Shown one piece after another: positions 10,611-21,825 of a stretch of DNA of 64,000 nt. The notes under the pieces were generated by a model, which did not search any database, was not told where the DNA came from, and was given only the letters and a program-made list of their open reading frames with translations. The position numbers were made by a program, and so were the translations under genes. This stretch comes from Panicum virgatum. Taxonomy: Eukaryota > Streptophyta > Magnoliopsida > Poales > Poaceae. The stretch's first letter is position 1; every line of letters starts with the position of its first letter. The stretch lies in NCBI RefSeq assembly GCF_016808335.1, contig NC_053150.1, positions 47,023,607 to 47,087,606 of the forward strand, read 5' to 3'.

Positions 10611-11628
10611 AAACAAAACTTCAGGGTGTTATTTGAATAGACCTAGACTCATGTGAATAGTGCACTAAGGACTTGTTTGTAATAGTTTGCTGTGATCTTT
10701 GAAATTCAATATCAATTCATAGAAAATTCGTAAAATAGCAAATCTTGATGTTTTGGAATCCTCTTGAAGAGCTCTATTCAGTAGAACCATAATATGTTAG
10801 GCTTTAGTTGCAAGTTTTTGCTGTAGATTTTGATTTGTGTTACTAGGTTTATAAATACTAGTTATTTAATCTTTTTCTTATCTGATGTTTGAAAGCTGGT
10901 TTTGCGCTGAAATTTTGATGGTAGTTTACTCTTGTTACACTAGCTTTTCTATAAAAATTTCATGATCAGTTCTTTGCTGTAGCTATTTATTTGATTTAAT
11001 CCTTGTTTAGTATACTTAATTTATGATAAATAGTTTCTGTTCTTGATAAATCCTGAAAATATTCCTGAGTGTTCATCTGGAGAATATTAGCTTGTCCAGG
11101 AAGTTTAAGCCTTAGTTCATGACTAGAACAGGAGATAAAATTGAATCTTGCTAAACTGATGTCTGTTTTGTTTATTTTCTCAGAATTAATTCTTTGTAGA
11201 TAAAATCATGAAAAATTTACAATAGATAAATCATCCCTGTGTAGATCTTCTGTTAAATTTTGAGCTTCTACTTTGCTATATTTTAGTCTGTATAATTCAA
11301 GCTTTTGTTAGGTGTTGCCTGCATAAATGATTTGTTGTGATTAAATGGTTACATGTCTTGGCATGATTTTTGCAGGGTAGCTTAGTATGTTAATGTTCTG
11401 TTTAGGGTAATTTTGGTAGAATTTATTACTTTTTGTACTCTGATTTGTTGATATATTTACAAACCATGACTTAGTGGTATAGTAAATCACCACCACTCAT
11501 TTTATGAAGTTAGTTAACTTCTTTTGTGCTGTTGATCATGATGCCTTGTGTAGTTAAGTGTGTTATTTAACTACTCTATAAACGATTGCCCATGTGTGTT
11601 TTTAATATTGTCCTTGCATTACATATAG

Positions 11629-11781
11629 ATACGACTACTTTGTCGGACGGGACGTACGAGTTGATTCCGGAGTCTGACGGAGGTGATCTCGACGCTCAAG
11701 TAAACACTGCGGAACTAACTGAAGCCCCGAACCAAAGTTCGGAAGAGCCTAGCGCTGAAATAGTTAGTAACTACCGAGAAG
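11629..11781 (+). CDS. LTR mini-gene exon A, E2 5' LTR
   Basis: A coding-like exon of 153 nt inside the LTR. It follows a splice-acceptor-like site (ttacatatag) and ends at AG|GCAAG, the consensus of the rare GC-AG intron class. It adds 2 nt, 50 codons and 1 nt. The encoded stretch is acidic and polar (SDGTYELIPESDGGDL ... EEPSAEIVSNYRE). Joining it to exon B at 12761 keeps the frame. The first exon with a start codon was not found; it is expected in the GC-rich block. The copy in the 3' LTR (34883-35035) has only silent or mild changes. I do not recognise the product. It could instead be a spliced leader exon that is not translated. Confidence 0.55.
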
Positions 11782-11959
11782 GCAAGCCCCGGACATGACC
11801 TATATTTCAAATTAATATCATTTACTGTATTATTTTACTTGTGCATTTACAGTTCATAGGAGTTGAATTGAAACCTTAGATGCATGATCCTAGGAACCTA
11901 TGTACTAAACACTAGACTTGAGTTCGAATAATTGCTAAGCTTATAGGACCGGTAAAAGT

Positions 11960-11980
11960 CGAGTGATTGCCTGTCACTCG
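11960..11980 (+). other. Conserved hairpin in the intron of the LTR mini-gene
   Basis: cgagtga (11960-11966) pairs perfectly with tcactcg (11974-11980). The same hairpin and surrounding sequence occur in the diverged LTR of E5 (49185-49204). Confidence 0.6.
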
Positions 11981-12760
11981 CGAGCTTTATAGGAATTGAT
12001 TGTTTACTTTCTGTTATCAATATAAGGACGACGGACGGGGTTGTGTTCGATATCATGACCTTATGTGATACCCCGTCTGTGTTGATGAACTTGCTAAGGT
12101 CGCGGTGTGTGGTAGTGCTGGTTAAGTTTTTGAAAGTACTAGTCACATGCCGTAAATATGGTACGCGGCAAGCCTAGTAGCTGATTGGACCGGGGAGTGG
12201 ATATACCTGACACTCTCTCTTAGAGATAGGTTTTATTTTATGTTGCGCAACACCACGACTTCTAGGGACAAGGGTGGACCGAGCACGGGTGGACCTTGGA
12301 GCCCTGTAGTCGGGGAGAGTGTTCCTATCCACAAGCTGGAAAGAAAGGTCAACGGTTGTTTGGGAATGACCCGACGGTGTTCCAGACGTGTGTGCTAGGT
12401 TATCCTTGCAAGGTTGAATTTCGATTCAGAATCGTCCGCCTCTCACGATGAAATGAGACTGCTTGATCTCTTTGCCACACAGAGTAATAAGAGCAACAAT
12501 ATTCTTATTAATCTTGATGTTTGCTTAGAAGTTCCACCATGTTTGGATAGTAGATGCTTACATAGAATGGTTAATCAACTAGAATCTTGAAGCTAAAACT
12601 TGAAAGTAAGGACCTACTCTTTATTGCTTTTCAGCAAAGGAAAACCAGAGCCTTACAAAGCCTTGCATAGTCTAGTTAAGGTGGGCTACTTATACCCGTT
12701 GTCGGTTAAGTCTTGCTGAGTATTAGAATACTCAGCCTTGCTGTTGAAACTCTTTTTCAG

Positions 12761-12870
12761 GTATGAGTTTTGAGGATCAGATCGCTAGCTTGACCTATCC
12801 TTGCTCGTTGCCTCCTGGCTGGTCCGTAGAATGGGATACGTCTTCGGCCGGCAATGACTGTGACGAGTAA
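12761..12870 (+). CDS. LTR mini-gene exon B, E2 5' LTR
   Basis: This follows a strong acceptor (ctctttttcag). With the last base of exon A it reads G, then MSFEDQIASLTYPCSLPPGW and further to NDCDE, and ends at TAA (12868-12870). The frame across the 979-nt intron is kept. An AATAAT poly(A)-like signal lies about 130 nt downstream (12998-13003). The 3' LTR copy is 36015-36124, with one Gly-to-Asp change. Function unknown. Confidence 0.55.
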
Positions 12871-13240
12871 TACCATGCTTGGTCTAGCTTGGTATACTTT
12901 TGTGATGTGTTGTAGTCATCGTGTCTCATTTTCCGCTGTTTAGACTCTGAACTTATAATCATAACTTGTATAACTGTTTTATTTAAGTTGGCCTTGTAAT
13001 AATGTGTTTAACTGGCTTGTAATCATTACTATGCCTGTGTTGTAAAAATTGTGGTTGTAATATCTCTGAACTCGCCTTCGTGCGGGGTATGCTTGTTCGA
13101 TCCGAGAATCGGTGGTTGTATCGGGACGTTACCCGACAGACCAAAAATTGTTCCGTTTGAAGTGCGTTTAAGCTAATGTTGCCTTTATGGTGATGGTTTA
13201 CGCACTTGAGCCGGGATAATTTAGGCGGTTCTGCCACAGC

Positions 13241-13252
13241 TGGCATCAGAGC
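13241..13252 (+). promoter_or_regulatory. E2 primer binding site
   Basis: tggcatcagagc, two bases after the 5' LTR end, matches the 3' end complement of plant initiator tRNA-Met except for one base (usual tggtatcagagc). This primes minus-strand DNA synthesis. Confidence 0.8.
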
Positions 13253-13524
13253 TGCAAGCGTACATCAGAGGTGTTGGAACCTTAAAAATCGCTTTCCGTA
13301 TAAAATTGGAACAACAGGGTATTTCAAAAAAAATACGTTGGATTCGTTAAGGGTTGTGCATAGAACGTAAAGTCCTAGGGAATTTATGGGAATTACTAGG
13401 TGGTTATTTCTGTATGGTTTATGTTATCTGACTTCCAGCACTTTACATTTTGTCAAACCATACTCACAAGCAACTCTTAATTTCTGTAACGACGCACCTA
13501 CGTTGAGGTAAGATGGTAAGGATA

Positions 13525-13904
13525 CTCAGTCAGCTGAGGGAGTCTGACCTTCCCGTCGGCGATGCGAGCCGAACGCTGCCCTCAAGCAGTGGCTTACTTG
13601 AGGTGCTTCCAATATACCGACTATTAGTTGACTATATTGGAAGTAAAGTGTGCTCAGTCAGCTGAGGGAGTCTGACCTTCCCGTCGGCGATGCGAACCAA
13701 ACGCTGCGCTCAAGCAGTGACTTACTTGAGCTGCTGCCAATATACCGATCTCAGTCGACTATATTGGGAGTAAAGGAACTTGTGAATACGCCTCTGAGTA
13801 GCGTATGTTAACGTTGGCCATACGGCGGAAATTGTATGGCTGCCGCTTCTATAGTAAGCGGTAATGTTTGGGAACGCTTTCATGAGTGCTGGCATGAAAG
13901 GTTC
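13525..13904 (+). other. E2 structured leader with tandem 128-nt hairpin modules
   Basis: Two tandem copies (13525-13652 and 13653-about 13775) of a unit that holds three stems: ctcag/ctgag around the palindrome tcagctga; ctcaag/cttgag (13581/13597 and 13709/13725); and ccaatata/tatattgg (13609/13633 and 13737/13760). The loops differ between copies while the stems stay paired. Three more perfect stems follow: gccatac/gtatggc (13817/13834), ccgctt/aagcgg (13843/13856) and ctttcatg/catgaaag (13877/13893), the last extended by gaac/gttc. It lies between the primer site and the first ORF, where retroelements keep packaging and dimerisation signals. Confidence 0.7.
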
Positions 13905-14514
13905 ATTGGGGATATATATATTTATGTTATGTCAATCTTATGCAGGTACGCTAACCACGATTCGATAAGATAAGAACGGTTAGAATGTATCGACTAGCTA
14001 TATAGGGAGAGCCGTATTTATGTATACCACCGTGCTAACCACGTAAGCCCAACCATAGTTGGCAATTGTTTATCTTGTGAGGTCGGTCAGGATGTGCATG
14101 CATATTTGGTTGATGTTTGATTGGTTCATAATAGTTGAAGTTGCTACATGAGCTTGTTAAGGAATTTCTAGTATGAATCCTTATAAGATAAGTGTTAGTG
14201 TGCTTAAAACATGAGTGAGTGAAATTCTGATTTTAGTAGCATGCTTGTAAAATGCTTAGGTTTCCTTAGATGAAAAATATGGTTTCGAGTCATGCCTTCC
14301 TCCTAAGCCCCATCTTGTTGTTATAAGGATCTTTTCATTCCTTAGAATCTCAAATGATGAACCAGTACCAATTGTGGTTTATTATTCTTTGAGTTTGGAA
14401 TCATATCATCTTGTGAATTAGAATCACATTTGTTTTACCGCAGTCTTCTTAAAGCTTTATTTGAGAAGTCTTGAGATAATTGTATTACTCACATTTGAAT
14501 CCTTTTTGATTTAG

Positions 14515-15417
14515 ATGGCGACTTGTTCCCAGATCTTTTGGGATGAGGAGGGAAATGCTCATACCGATTGTCTGTACTGGGAGGGTTTTCCGAGGATTCT
14601 TTGGGATTCACTTCGTATCTTCCACTACCCAGATCCACCCCAGTACACGGGACGTCAGTTTTCGGAGGATGGAATTAAGAAGAACAGAGTTAAAATGACC
14701 ATTCCTCAGCACCCCACTTTGGAGTGGCCACCGATTGAGATCGAGGTGATTGGGTACCGTCTTGTGGATGCGTTTGAGAAAGCAGCTCTCAACGCTATCA
14801 CCACTTTTTGTGAGCACCATCCCGAGGAGGTAGCAGCATATCCTATTGGTTTGTTCCCAGCAGTCAGTGCTGGCAATGCAGAGTGGCTGTTCAGGGTCAC
14901 ACACTTTGGGCACTTGATTGGAGATGTAGCGGATGAGACTATCGAGGCAGTAGTCAGATATATGAATGCTCAGTCTCACTACCAGATACTCCAGCAGCGA
15001 CACATGGACCAGGTGATAGACTTGGCCCAGAGTTTTCAGCGAGGCCTTCGTTTGAGGGATACTCAGATTCAGGGACTTCAGGATGCCGTTGCTGGGAGGG
15101 ATCTGGCCATTTCACAGTTTGAGCATCAGGCTATGAAGCATGGTGCTGAGATAGAGCAGCGCAACATAGTTATTGGTTTTCTTCAGGGGCAGGTGAATGA
15201 GCTTCAAGCAGATTGGGCAGATGCTTTAGCACATGTTGGTATGCTCCAGGAGCAACTGGATGCCCCAGCTGAGCCTGCAGCAGCAGATGAGGACACAGAG
15301 GAGATTGAGGGAGTATCTGACTTAGATTCAGAGCACGCACTTGCTGAGCCTAACCCTCAGCCGGATGACTCTTCTTCCGGCAGTGCATCTTCTGTGGGCA
15401 ACCTCGACGACTTCTAG
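14515..15417 (+). CDS. E2 ORF0, extra protein upstream of gag
   Basis: An intact 300-codon ORF. The first half (about residues 1-150) is a compact region with many aromatic residues (SQIFWDEEGN, IFHYPDPPQYTG). The middle (about 150-250) is rich in Q, L and charged residues and looks like a coiled coil. The tail is acidic (DEDTEEIEG ... SSVGNLDDF). No catalytic motif or membrane segment is seen. RIRE3 and RIRE8 of rice are known to have an extra ORF in this place; its function is not known to me. The start codon directly follows a splice-acceptor-like site (tttttgatttag), so it may be reached by splicing from the LTR. The open frame in a copy with several LTR differences suggests it was recently under selection. 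Confidence 0.8.
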   Translation: MATCSQIFWDEEGNAHTDCLYWEGFPRILWDSLRIFHYPDPPQYTGRQFSEDGIKKNRVKMTIPQHPTLEWPPIEIEVIGYRLVDAFEKAALNAITTFCEHHPEEVAAYPIGLFPAVSAGNAEWLFRVTHFGHLIGDVADETIEAVVRYMNAQSHYQILQQRHMDQVIDLAQSFQRGLRLRDTQIQGLQDAVAGRDLAISQFEHQAMKHGAEIEQRNIVIGFLQGQVNELQADWADALAHVGMLQEQLDAPAEPAAADEDTEEIEGVSDLDSEHALAEPNPQPDDSSSGSASSVGNLDDF

Positions 15418-16050
15418 GCTCCTTAGACTAGTCCTAAATAGTTCGTGTTTTCTCTTGTTGTAGCTTGTACATAGGAAAGAGATGTTGTAAGATAGCCTTA
15501 GGTAGGAGTACCACTTGTTGTATTATATGTGGTAAGGGTGAGTAATATTAGGTTGTAAGAAAAATGCTGCTTTGGATGTAATATAAGTAGCGACTACCAG
15601 TTTGGAAATCATAATCTTTCTACTTAGCAAATCTCTGCATTTGTGCATTTTCACGCCGTTTGATGAATACAGATGTTGTAAATCTTTGTGGCATATGTGC
15701 CCATCAAATGTTAGCTTGTTGAATTTGAGAGACTAAAATTTTAGTCCAACCCCTTCTATGGTCTCTGTTGTTTAGCAACATAGCACATAGCGATGAAGAG
15801 CGAATTGATAGATTATTTTCTTTACCCTTTGCTCTCAGCATTGAGTCTCTATACGATGGAGCATGAAGCTATCTAGCCGCTAACCAGTTTTGATTTTTGT
15901 GGGTTGCATAGTTATGTGTTGTGCATATTGTGCTACACCGCATCTAGTAAATTTTGCTGATTTTGTTTTATCCATTGTATGATCATTGCACGTGCCATTG
16001 ATTTTGGAAGCGAGAAATATGTATCTAATGGATGTCTTCCATGATTACAG
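15418..16050 (+). other. E2 spacer between ORF0 and gag
   Basis: A non-coding, A/T-rich stretch of 633 bp. It ends in an acceptor-like site (ttccatgattacag) that abuts the gag start codon. No other feature seen. Confidence 0.6.
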
Positions 16051-17094
16051 ATGGTTGGTCATACACGCGGAACGCCTGATGGCTTCGGTTGTGAAAATGG
16101 CAGTGGATCTCAGCAACCACCGCCACCCCCGTCGAATCTGGCCGAGTTAATGGCCATGCAAACAGAGCTGCTTCGCCAGCTAGTCCAAGTGCAACAAAAT
16201 AAGCCACGCCAACAGTATGGAGGAAGGGAGGCACAACCAGCGGGTTACCAGGAATTCTTTGGTACCCAACCTCCACTTTTCAGCAAAGCTGATGACCCAT
16301 TGGATGCCGATGCTTGGCTTCGTACAATCAATTCCAAGTTTGCTTTGTTAGCGGTACCATGTATTGATGCGAACAAGGCCCCCTTTGCCGCCCAACAGCT
16401 TCGCGGTCCTGCACGTATATGGTGGGATAATTATTGTGAAATGCAGCCTGCTGAACATATCATATCTTGGGAGGAATTCAGAACTGCATTCAGATCACAT
16501 CATATTCCGGATGGACTAATTGAAAGAAAGTTGAATGAATTCTTGGCTCTAGATCAGGGAACCCGCACTGTTCTTCAATATGCACAGACCTTCAATCATC
16601 TGTGCCAATATGCGGGCCATCATGCTGATACTGATGCCAAGAAACGTGATCGTTTCCATCGTGGCCTCAATACTAAGCTCAAAGAACGTTTAAACTTGGT
16701 TCAGTCCAATACCTATAATGAGCTGGTTAATATGGCCATTACACAGGAAGATTGTATTGCTGCACATCGTGCTGAGAAAAAGCGGAAGGCACCAACGGGA
16801 CCCTCGAGTGCCCAGCCACCGAGGTATCGCCTGGTGCAAAATACTCCACCAAGGCCTCCACAAAGAAATGCCCCAGTGGGTAGGTTTGTCTTTAGGCCGC
16901 CTCAGCAACAAGGAGGATTCAGACCTCTAGTGCCTCAGCAACAGCAACAGCAGCAGTTTAGCCCAAGGCCGAATGCCCCACAGTTCAATAGTGGGAATAG
17001 TAATAATCGATGTTTCAACTGCGGCAGTGCTTCTCATTTTGCCAAGAATTGTCCACAACCCAGAAGGAATAATCCAGGGCAAAACTCTAATCAG

Positions 17095-17135
<41 letters not shown>

Positions 17136-18711
17136 GGGCAAGGGCAAGAGGCAAATGGTGCAAGTCCGGCAAGGGCGAGTTAATTTCACTACTCTTGCAG
17201 ACCTTCCAGCAGGAGCACTAGTTATGATGGGTACTTTCTCTATCCACAATAAACCCGCAGTCATATTATTTGATTCTGGTGCAACGCATAGTTTTATAAG
17301 TGCCAAATTTGGAGCAAGATTAGGGTTGGATTTTTGTCATACTAAGGGATCTTTTATGATAACAACCCCTGGTGGGAGGATAGCTTCCAATCAAATCACT
17401 ACAAATGTACCCCTTAAGTTGGGTAGTAAAGTGATAAAGACAGATTTGATTTTGTTGAATTTAGAAGGCATGGATGTTATTTTGGGTATGGATTGGATGA
17501 CTAAACATAAAGTACTGTTAGATATCTCTTCCCGAGCTATCGAGATAGATTCACCACATCAAGGAGCCACCATACTTTATCTACCACAACGAGAGTGCAT
17601 TAATTCTTGTGCTTATGCCGCAAAAGAAATTAAACTTGAAGATATCCCTATTGTGTGGGAGTATGCGGATGTATTTCCAGAGGATTTACCTGGAATGCCT
17701 CCTGATAGGGACATCGAGTTTGTTATCGAACTTCAACCCGGTACCGCCCCTATTTCTAAGAGGTCGTACCGAATGCCTCCAAATGAATTAGCAGAATTGA
17801 AAGTCCAACTCCAAGACCTTCTTGACAAAGGTTTTATACGTCCAAGTTCTTCACCTTGGGGATGTCCAGCCCTGTTTGTGAAGAAGAAAGACAATAGTTT
17901 GAGGCTATGTGTTGATTATCGACCACTCAATGCGGTCACTATTAAAAACAAGTATCCTCTTCCCCGCATTGATATTCTGTTTGATCAGTTAGCTGGAGCT
18001 AAGGTTTTCTCTAAGATTGATCTTCGTTCTGGCTACCATCAAATAAAGATCAAGCCTTGTGATATTCCAAAGACTGCTTTCTCTACCAGATATGGACTAT
18101 ATGAATATCTGGTTATGTCTTTTGGCCTTACCAATGCCCCAGCATATTTCATGTACTTGATGAATTCAGTCTTCATGCCGGAGCTGGATAAATTCGTCGT
18201 GGTTTTCATTGACGATATCTTGATCTACTCCAAGAATGAAGAAGATCATGCTGAACATTTGCGTATCGTTCTTCAACGATTACGAGATCATCATCTTTAT
18301 GCCAAATTCTCCAAGTGTGAATTTTGGTTGGACAGTGTGAAATTCTTGGGTCACACTATCTCCAGTGATGGTATATCTGTTGATCCAACTAAAGTACAAG
18401 AAGTGATGGATTGGGAATCTCCTATTTCAGTTCATCAAATTCGCAGTTTTCTTGGTTTAGCTGGATATTATCGTCGGTTCATTACTGATTTCTCCAGAAT
18501 AGCCAAGCTTATGACGGAGTTATTGAAGAAAGGAGTGAAGTTTGTTTGGAATGATAAGTGTGAGGAAGCTTTCCAAACTCTCAAAGCAAGATTAACTACC
18601 GCTCCAGTATTGTCTACACCGGACAGTACTAAACCTTTTGATGTCTATTGTGATGCTTCGGGTACAGGACTTGGTTGTGTGCTTATGCAGGACAACCGGG
18701 TTATCTCTTAT
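16051..18711 (+). CDS. E2 gag-pol, 5' part (interrupted by E3)
   Basis: An open frame from ATG at 16051 to the E3 insertion. Order: capsid-like gag (about residues 60-230), a P/Q-rich stretch, a CCHC zinc knuckle ([14 protein letters not shown], about 320), an Asn run from an (aac)n tract (17096-17132), aspartic protease ([12 protein letters not shown], about 405), reverse transcriptase with [18 protein letters not shown] and [10 protein letters not shown] (about 716), and the start of RNase H ([16 protein letters not shown]). The last codon before E3 is Tyr (18709-18711). The frame resumes exactly at 30760 after the second cttat, so E2 was open here when E3 landed. The short tail after 18711 belongs to E3. 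Confidence 0.9.
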
Positions 18712-19349
18712 TGTAACACCCTAATTTAAATTTCAGTATTTTTTCAATAAATTTAATTGGCTTCATTTAAATTTCTAAGGTTTATTGTGTTTAGTTGGCA
18801 TTTAATCTAATTTTTGTTCCTTAAGTAATTAAAATTTATCCTAAGTTTAAAATTTTGTGTTGCATTCATGCTGGTGCATGGTTTTAAGTATTTGAGTGTG
18901 GTTTGAATTCAAATTAGTATTTGAATTCAAACTTTGTTTGATTTAGATTTAGAAAAGAAAAGAAATAGAAAGAGAAAAATAGAAAACCCAGCCCAACCCG
19001 AAACCAAAACCCAACCCAGCCTCACCCCGGCCCACTCCCACTTGCGCCCGGCCCGCTTCGCCACTCCTCCTTTCTTTCCCGCAGCCCAGTCGCGGGCCCA
19101 AACTCCCGCACACCCCCCTTGCGCGGCCCGCTAGCAGCTCCCCTTCCTCCGTTCAGCCCGCTCCCCGGCCTGCCTCGCGCTAGCCCCCGCAGCCCGCGCC
19201 GCTCCGCAACGCCCGCAAGCGCTCGCTGCCGCTGACGCCGTGGCCCCACACGCCAGCCCCCTTCTTCCCCGCCGCGCTGCCGTGATCCTCGCCGCAGTTT
19301 TTGCCGGGTTCCCAACCGCGGGCGCGCACGCCTAGGGTGGCCGCCGCCT

Positions 19350-19356
19350 TATAAAT
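19350..19356 (+). promoter_or_regulatory. E3 LTR TATA box
   Basis: TATAAAT after a GC-rich stretch and followed by C/T-rich sequence, a typical plant core promoter. It places the transcription start near 19380, 0.67 kb into the LTR. The 3' LTR copy is near 27956. Confidence 0.7.
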
Positions 19357-19969
19357 GCCCCTGCGGCCTCCCTGGTCCTCATCTCCACCCCGCCGCCACC
19401 CCAAAACCCCAAGCCGCGCCGCCGTGCCTCCGGAGGCGGAGCAGAGCACTGCGCCGCCGCGCTTTCGCCGCCCCCAAGCTCCTGCAAACCGCCGCATCAA
19501 CTCCGCCTCGGCACCAGGGAGCCATCTGAGGACTCCACGCTCGACCTCAGGCCTTCTTTCCGCCCGAATCGCTTCTGCACCACCGGAGGTGAGCTCCCGC
19601 CCGCCGTGACAATTCCTCGCCGCAGGTGTACCTCCGGCGATCCTGACCCCCGAGTATCTCTCACAGGAGCCCCCGCCTCGAACCACGACTTCCAAAGGCC
19701 TAGAAGACCCTGCAGCAGCCTCCACCCCGAGCGCCGCCCGGACCTCGCCGCCGGTCCGCAACGCCGACGCCCTTCACGGCCTCCCTGCTCGCCCAGACCC
19801 CCTAGGTGAGCATCAGTGCCCTCTTCTCCTCCTTTTGCGCTGGTTGTCAAGACCCTTCGGTCCTTTCCGAGCCCAAAACGCCGAACGGCGCCGCGCCGCC
19901 GTGCGCAGGGCCGCCGTCGCCCTTGCCTTCCCCACTCCGGGGCTTCCCGAGATCCAAGAAGACCCCAGG

Positions 19970-19994
19970 TGGACTACGCATGGCGCGTAGTCCA
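19970..19994 (+). other. 10-bp hairpin in the E3 LTR transcript
   Basis: tggactacgc and gcgtagtcca pair perfectly around a 5-base loop. The same hairpin is unchanged in the 3' LTR (about 28585-28609). Confidence 0.6.
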
Positions 19995-20685
19995 TCCTAG
20001 GCCAGACCCCGTGCCAATTGGAGCCCGGGAACACCGGATTCGCGTGCTCCGGCGAGCCTAGCGCCCCGCCGCCACGAGCAGGGTCGCCGGCGGTGACACG
20101 CCGCCGCCCCCATGCGCCCAAACCCTCCCAGCCGCCCGATCTCGAATGGACGGCCTAGATTAGATCTAGGACTGAGCCACCCTGAGCCGTTAGATCCAGA
20201 TCCAGCGGTCTGGATCCACGCGTACCGGTTCGGCCGGTATTTTTGTTAAAGAGACCCTAGGTTTATTTAGAATTAACCCGCCGTCCAGCTTAGTTCAAAA
20301 GAAATTCCAACTAGGTCCAGTTTTTAGCTTTTAGGCCCCTGACTTTCCTGGTTTTTGAACCCGCCGTCCACCCGTGGCAGTTTTATGCGTTAGCCCCTGA
20401 AACTAAGGTTTATTTGCGTTTTAGCCCTCGGTTTTAGCAGAAAAGCCCCTGAAACTCCAGTTTTCTTACAAATAAGCCCCTAGAACTTGTTTTTGGCCTA
20501 GTTTATGCGTTTTAGCTCCGTTTTTAGCGTTCTTTATATCCACGCGATCGTTGTAACGCGTAGAATAGTTCTAGAGTAGTTTTGTGCGCTGTTTTCATGT
20601 ATTGATGTATTGTTTCTTAGTTTTTGTTAGTGTTTGCTTGTATGCTTATTTTCGTGCATTGTTTTGGCCATGTGTTCGTGAGTAG

Positions 20686-20775
20686 ACGTTGATCCATCTG
20701 AGGAGCCCCAGTACCAGTACCCGGAGCAGCCGTCTTCGGAGCAGTTTGAGCAGCAGCCAGAGCAGTACGAGGAAG
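20686..20775 (+). CDS. LTR mini-gene exon A, E3 5' LTR
   Basis: A 90-nt exon after an acceptor-like site (gttcgtgagtag), ending at GAAG|GCAAGT, a perfect GC-AG donor. It reads V-D-P-S-E-E-P-Q and then a Q/E/P/Y-rich acidic stretch. Its phase (2 nt, whole codons, 1 nt) is the same as in the E2 exon A, although the sequences are hardly alike. The 3' LTR copy (29301-29390) is the same except for a silent change. The upstream exon was not found. Confidence 0.55.
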
Positions 20776-21825
20776 GCAAGTATAACATGAACAACCCATC
20801 ACTTTTAAATACATTTTCATACTGCATTTTAATACTGTATGCCTTTAAGGATTTCCTAGCCACTTTATATCCTTTATATATATCCTTGGGTTGCATTATG
20901 GTTAGTTGTGCTAGGTTGCTGCGCTATAACACACTTTGGTCCTTTGTAATTAAATTGATTAATGTTTTACTTGAACTTAATTCTGAGAGTGGCACTCTGT
21001 GTGGCTTGAGTGGCTCACGTCTCGTTAAAATTGGCTTTTGTTAGAAACATGGTTTAGGGGGCCAGCACGGTGCTTAGTGCTTGGTTGGCCACTCTCCATA
21101 AGGACCGGTTCATAGAGCGACAACCTGGGACAACAGCGCTACCACAAGGCTAGAATGGGATAGACTTGGCGTAATAATTAGATCTTTTTGGTTTGGAGTA
21201 ACTTACCTGCGGGGCAAGAGTAGTAAGCTTCAATGGTCCCTGCTCCTCCGGCTTGGTCTGTGCTTGGATTGTGCTCCTGTGCTTGTACCCCCGGAGGTGG
21301 GCCCCATCGTCGCCGACCTATCTCTCGCGGTTACGCCTTACCAACGAGATTCTTTTTAAAGGCCTCGTAGTGAGTCGCTGGCCATCTCACCTAAGGAAGT
21401 GTGATGAACAACTGGCGTAGCTCACGACTTGTGGGTAAAGATGTGCAACCTCTGCAGAGTGTAAAACTGGTATACTAGCCGTGCTCACGGTTATGAGCGG
21501 CCCAGATCCTCCTTTTGATTAGTGAAGTTATCTCCTTCCGACGAGGGAGGTGCTTCTCGGGGTTACCTTGGTGGCTTGGTTTTTGGTATGGTTCTCAGTA
21601 GTAGTATGATTAATTCTGATTAATTATTATGTAACTGAGTCAATGGTAATTCATCAACTCGTAGTAAATAGGTTTAATAAAATTTTGCCAACACTTAAAA
21701 GCTAATGCAGTTGAGTCAGCCAGCCTAGAGCCTCATAGTTTGTGTTATACTTGTTGAGTACAAGTTGTGTACTCACTCTTGCCTCTTCTCTACTTTTTCC
21801 TCTTGGCTACGCTACTGCTGCTCAG

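Larger units (their letters stand above)
9404..13238 (+). repeat. E2 5' LTR
   Basis: Starts tgtaacacccc and ends ctgccaca, with ggtat before it. An A/T-rich first part is followed by a very GC-rich block (about 9890-10610), then A/T-rich sequence with two short coding-like exons. Both copies are the same length. Confidence 0.95.

Noticed and set aside
13525..13775. CRISPR-like direct repeats
   Set aside because: Only two long units with structure inside, in a plant retrotransposon leader; no spacer pattern.
17096..17132. (aac)n tract as a regulatory repeat
   Set aside because: It simply encodes an Asn run in gag and is an ordinary microsatellite.
19022..20121. Long open frames in the E3 LTR core (and 27628-28736)
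   Set aside because: Compositional; they change when the 8-bp and 1-bp indels occur between the two LTRs, so no protein is kept.
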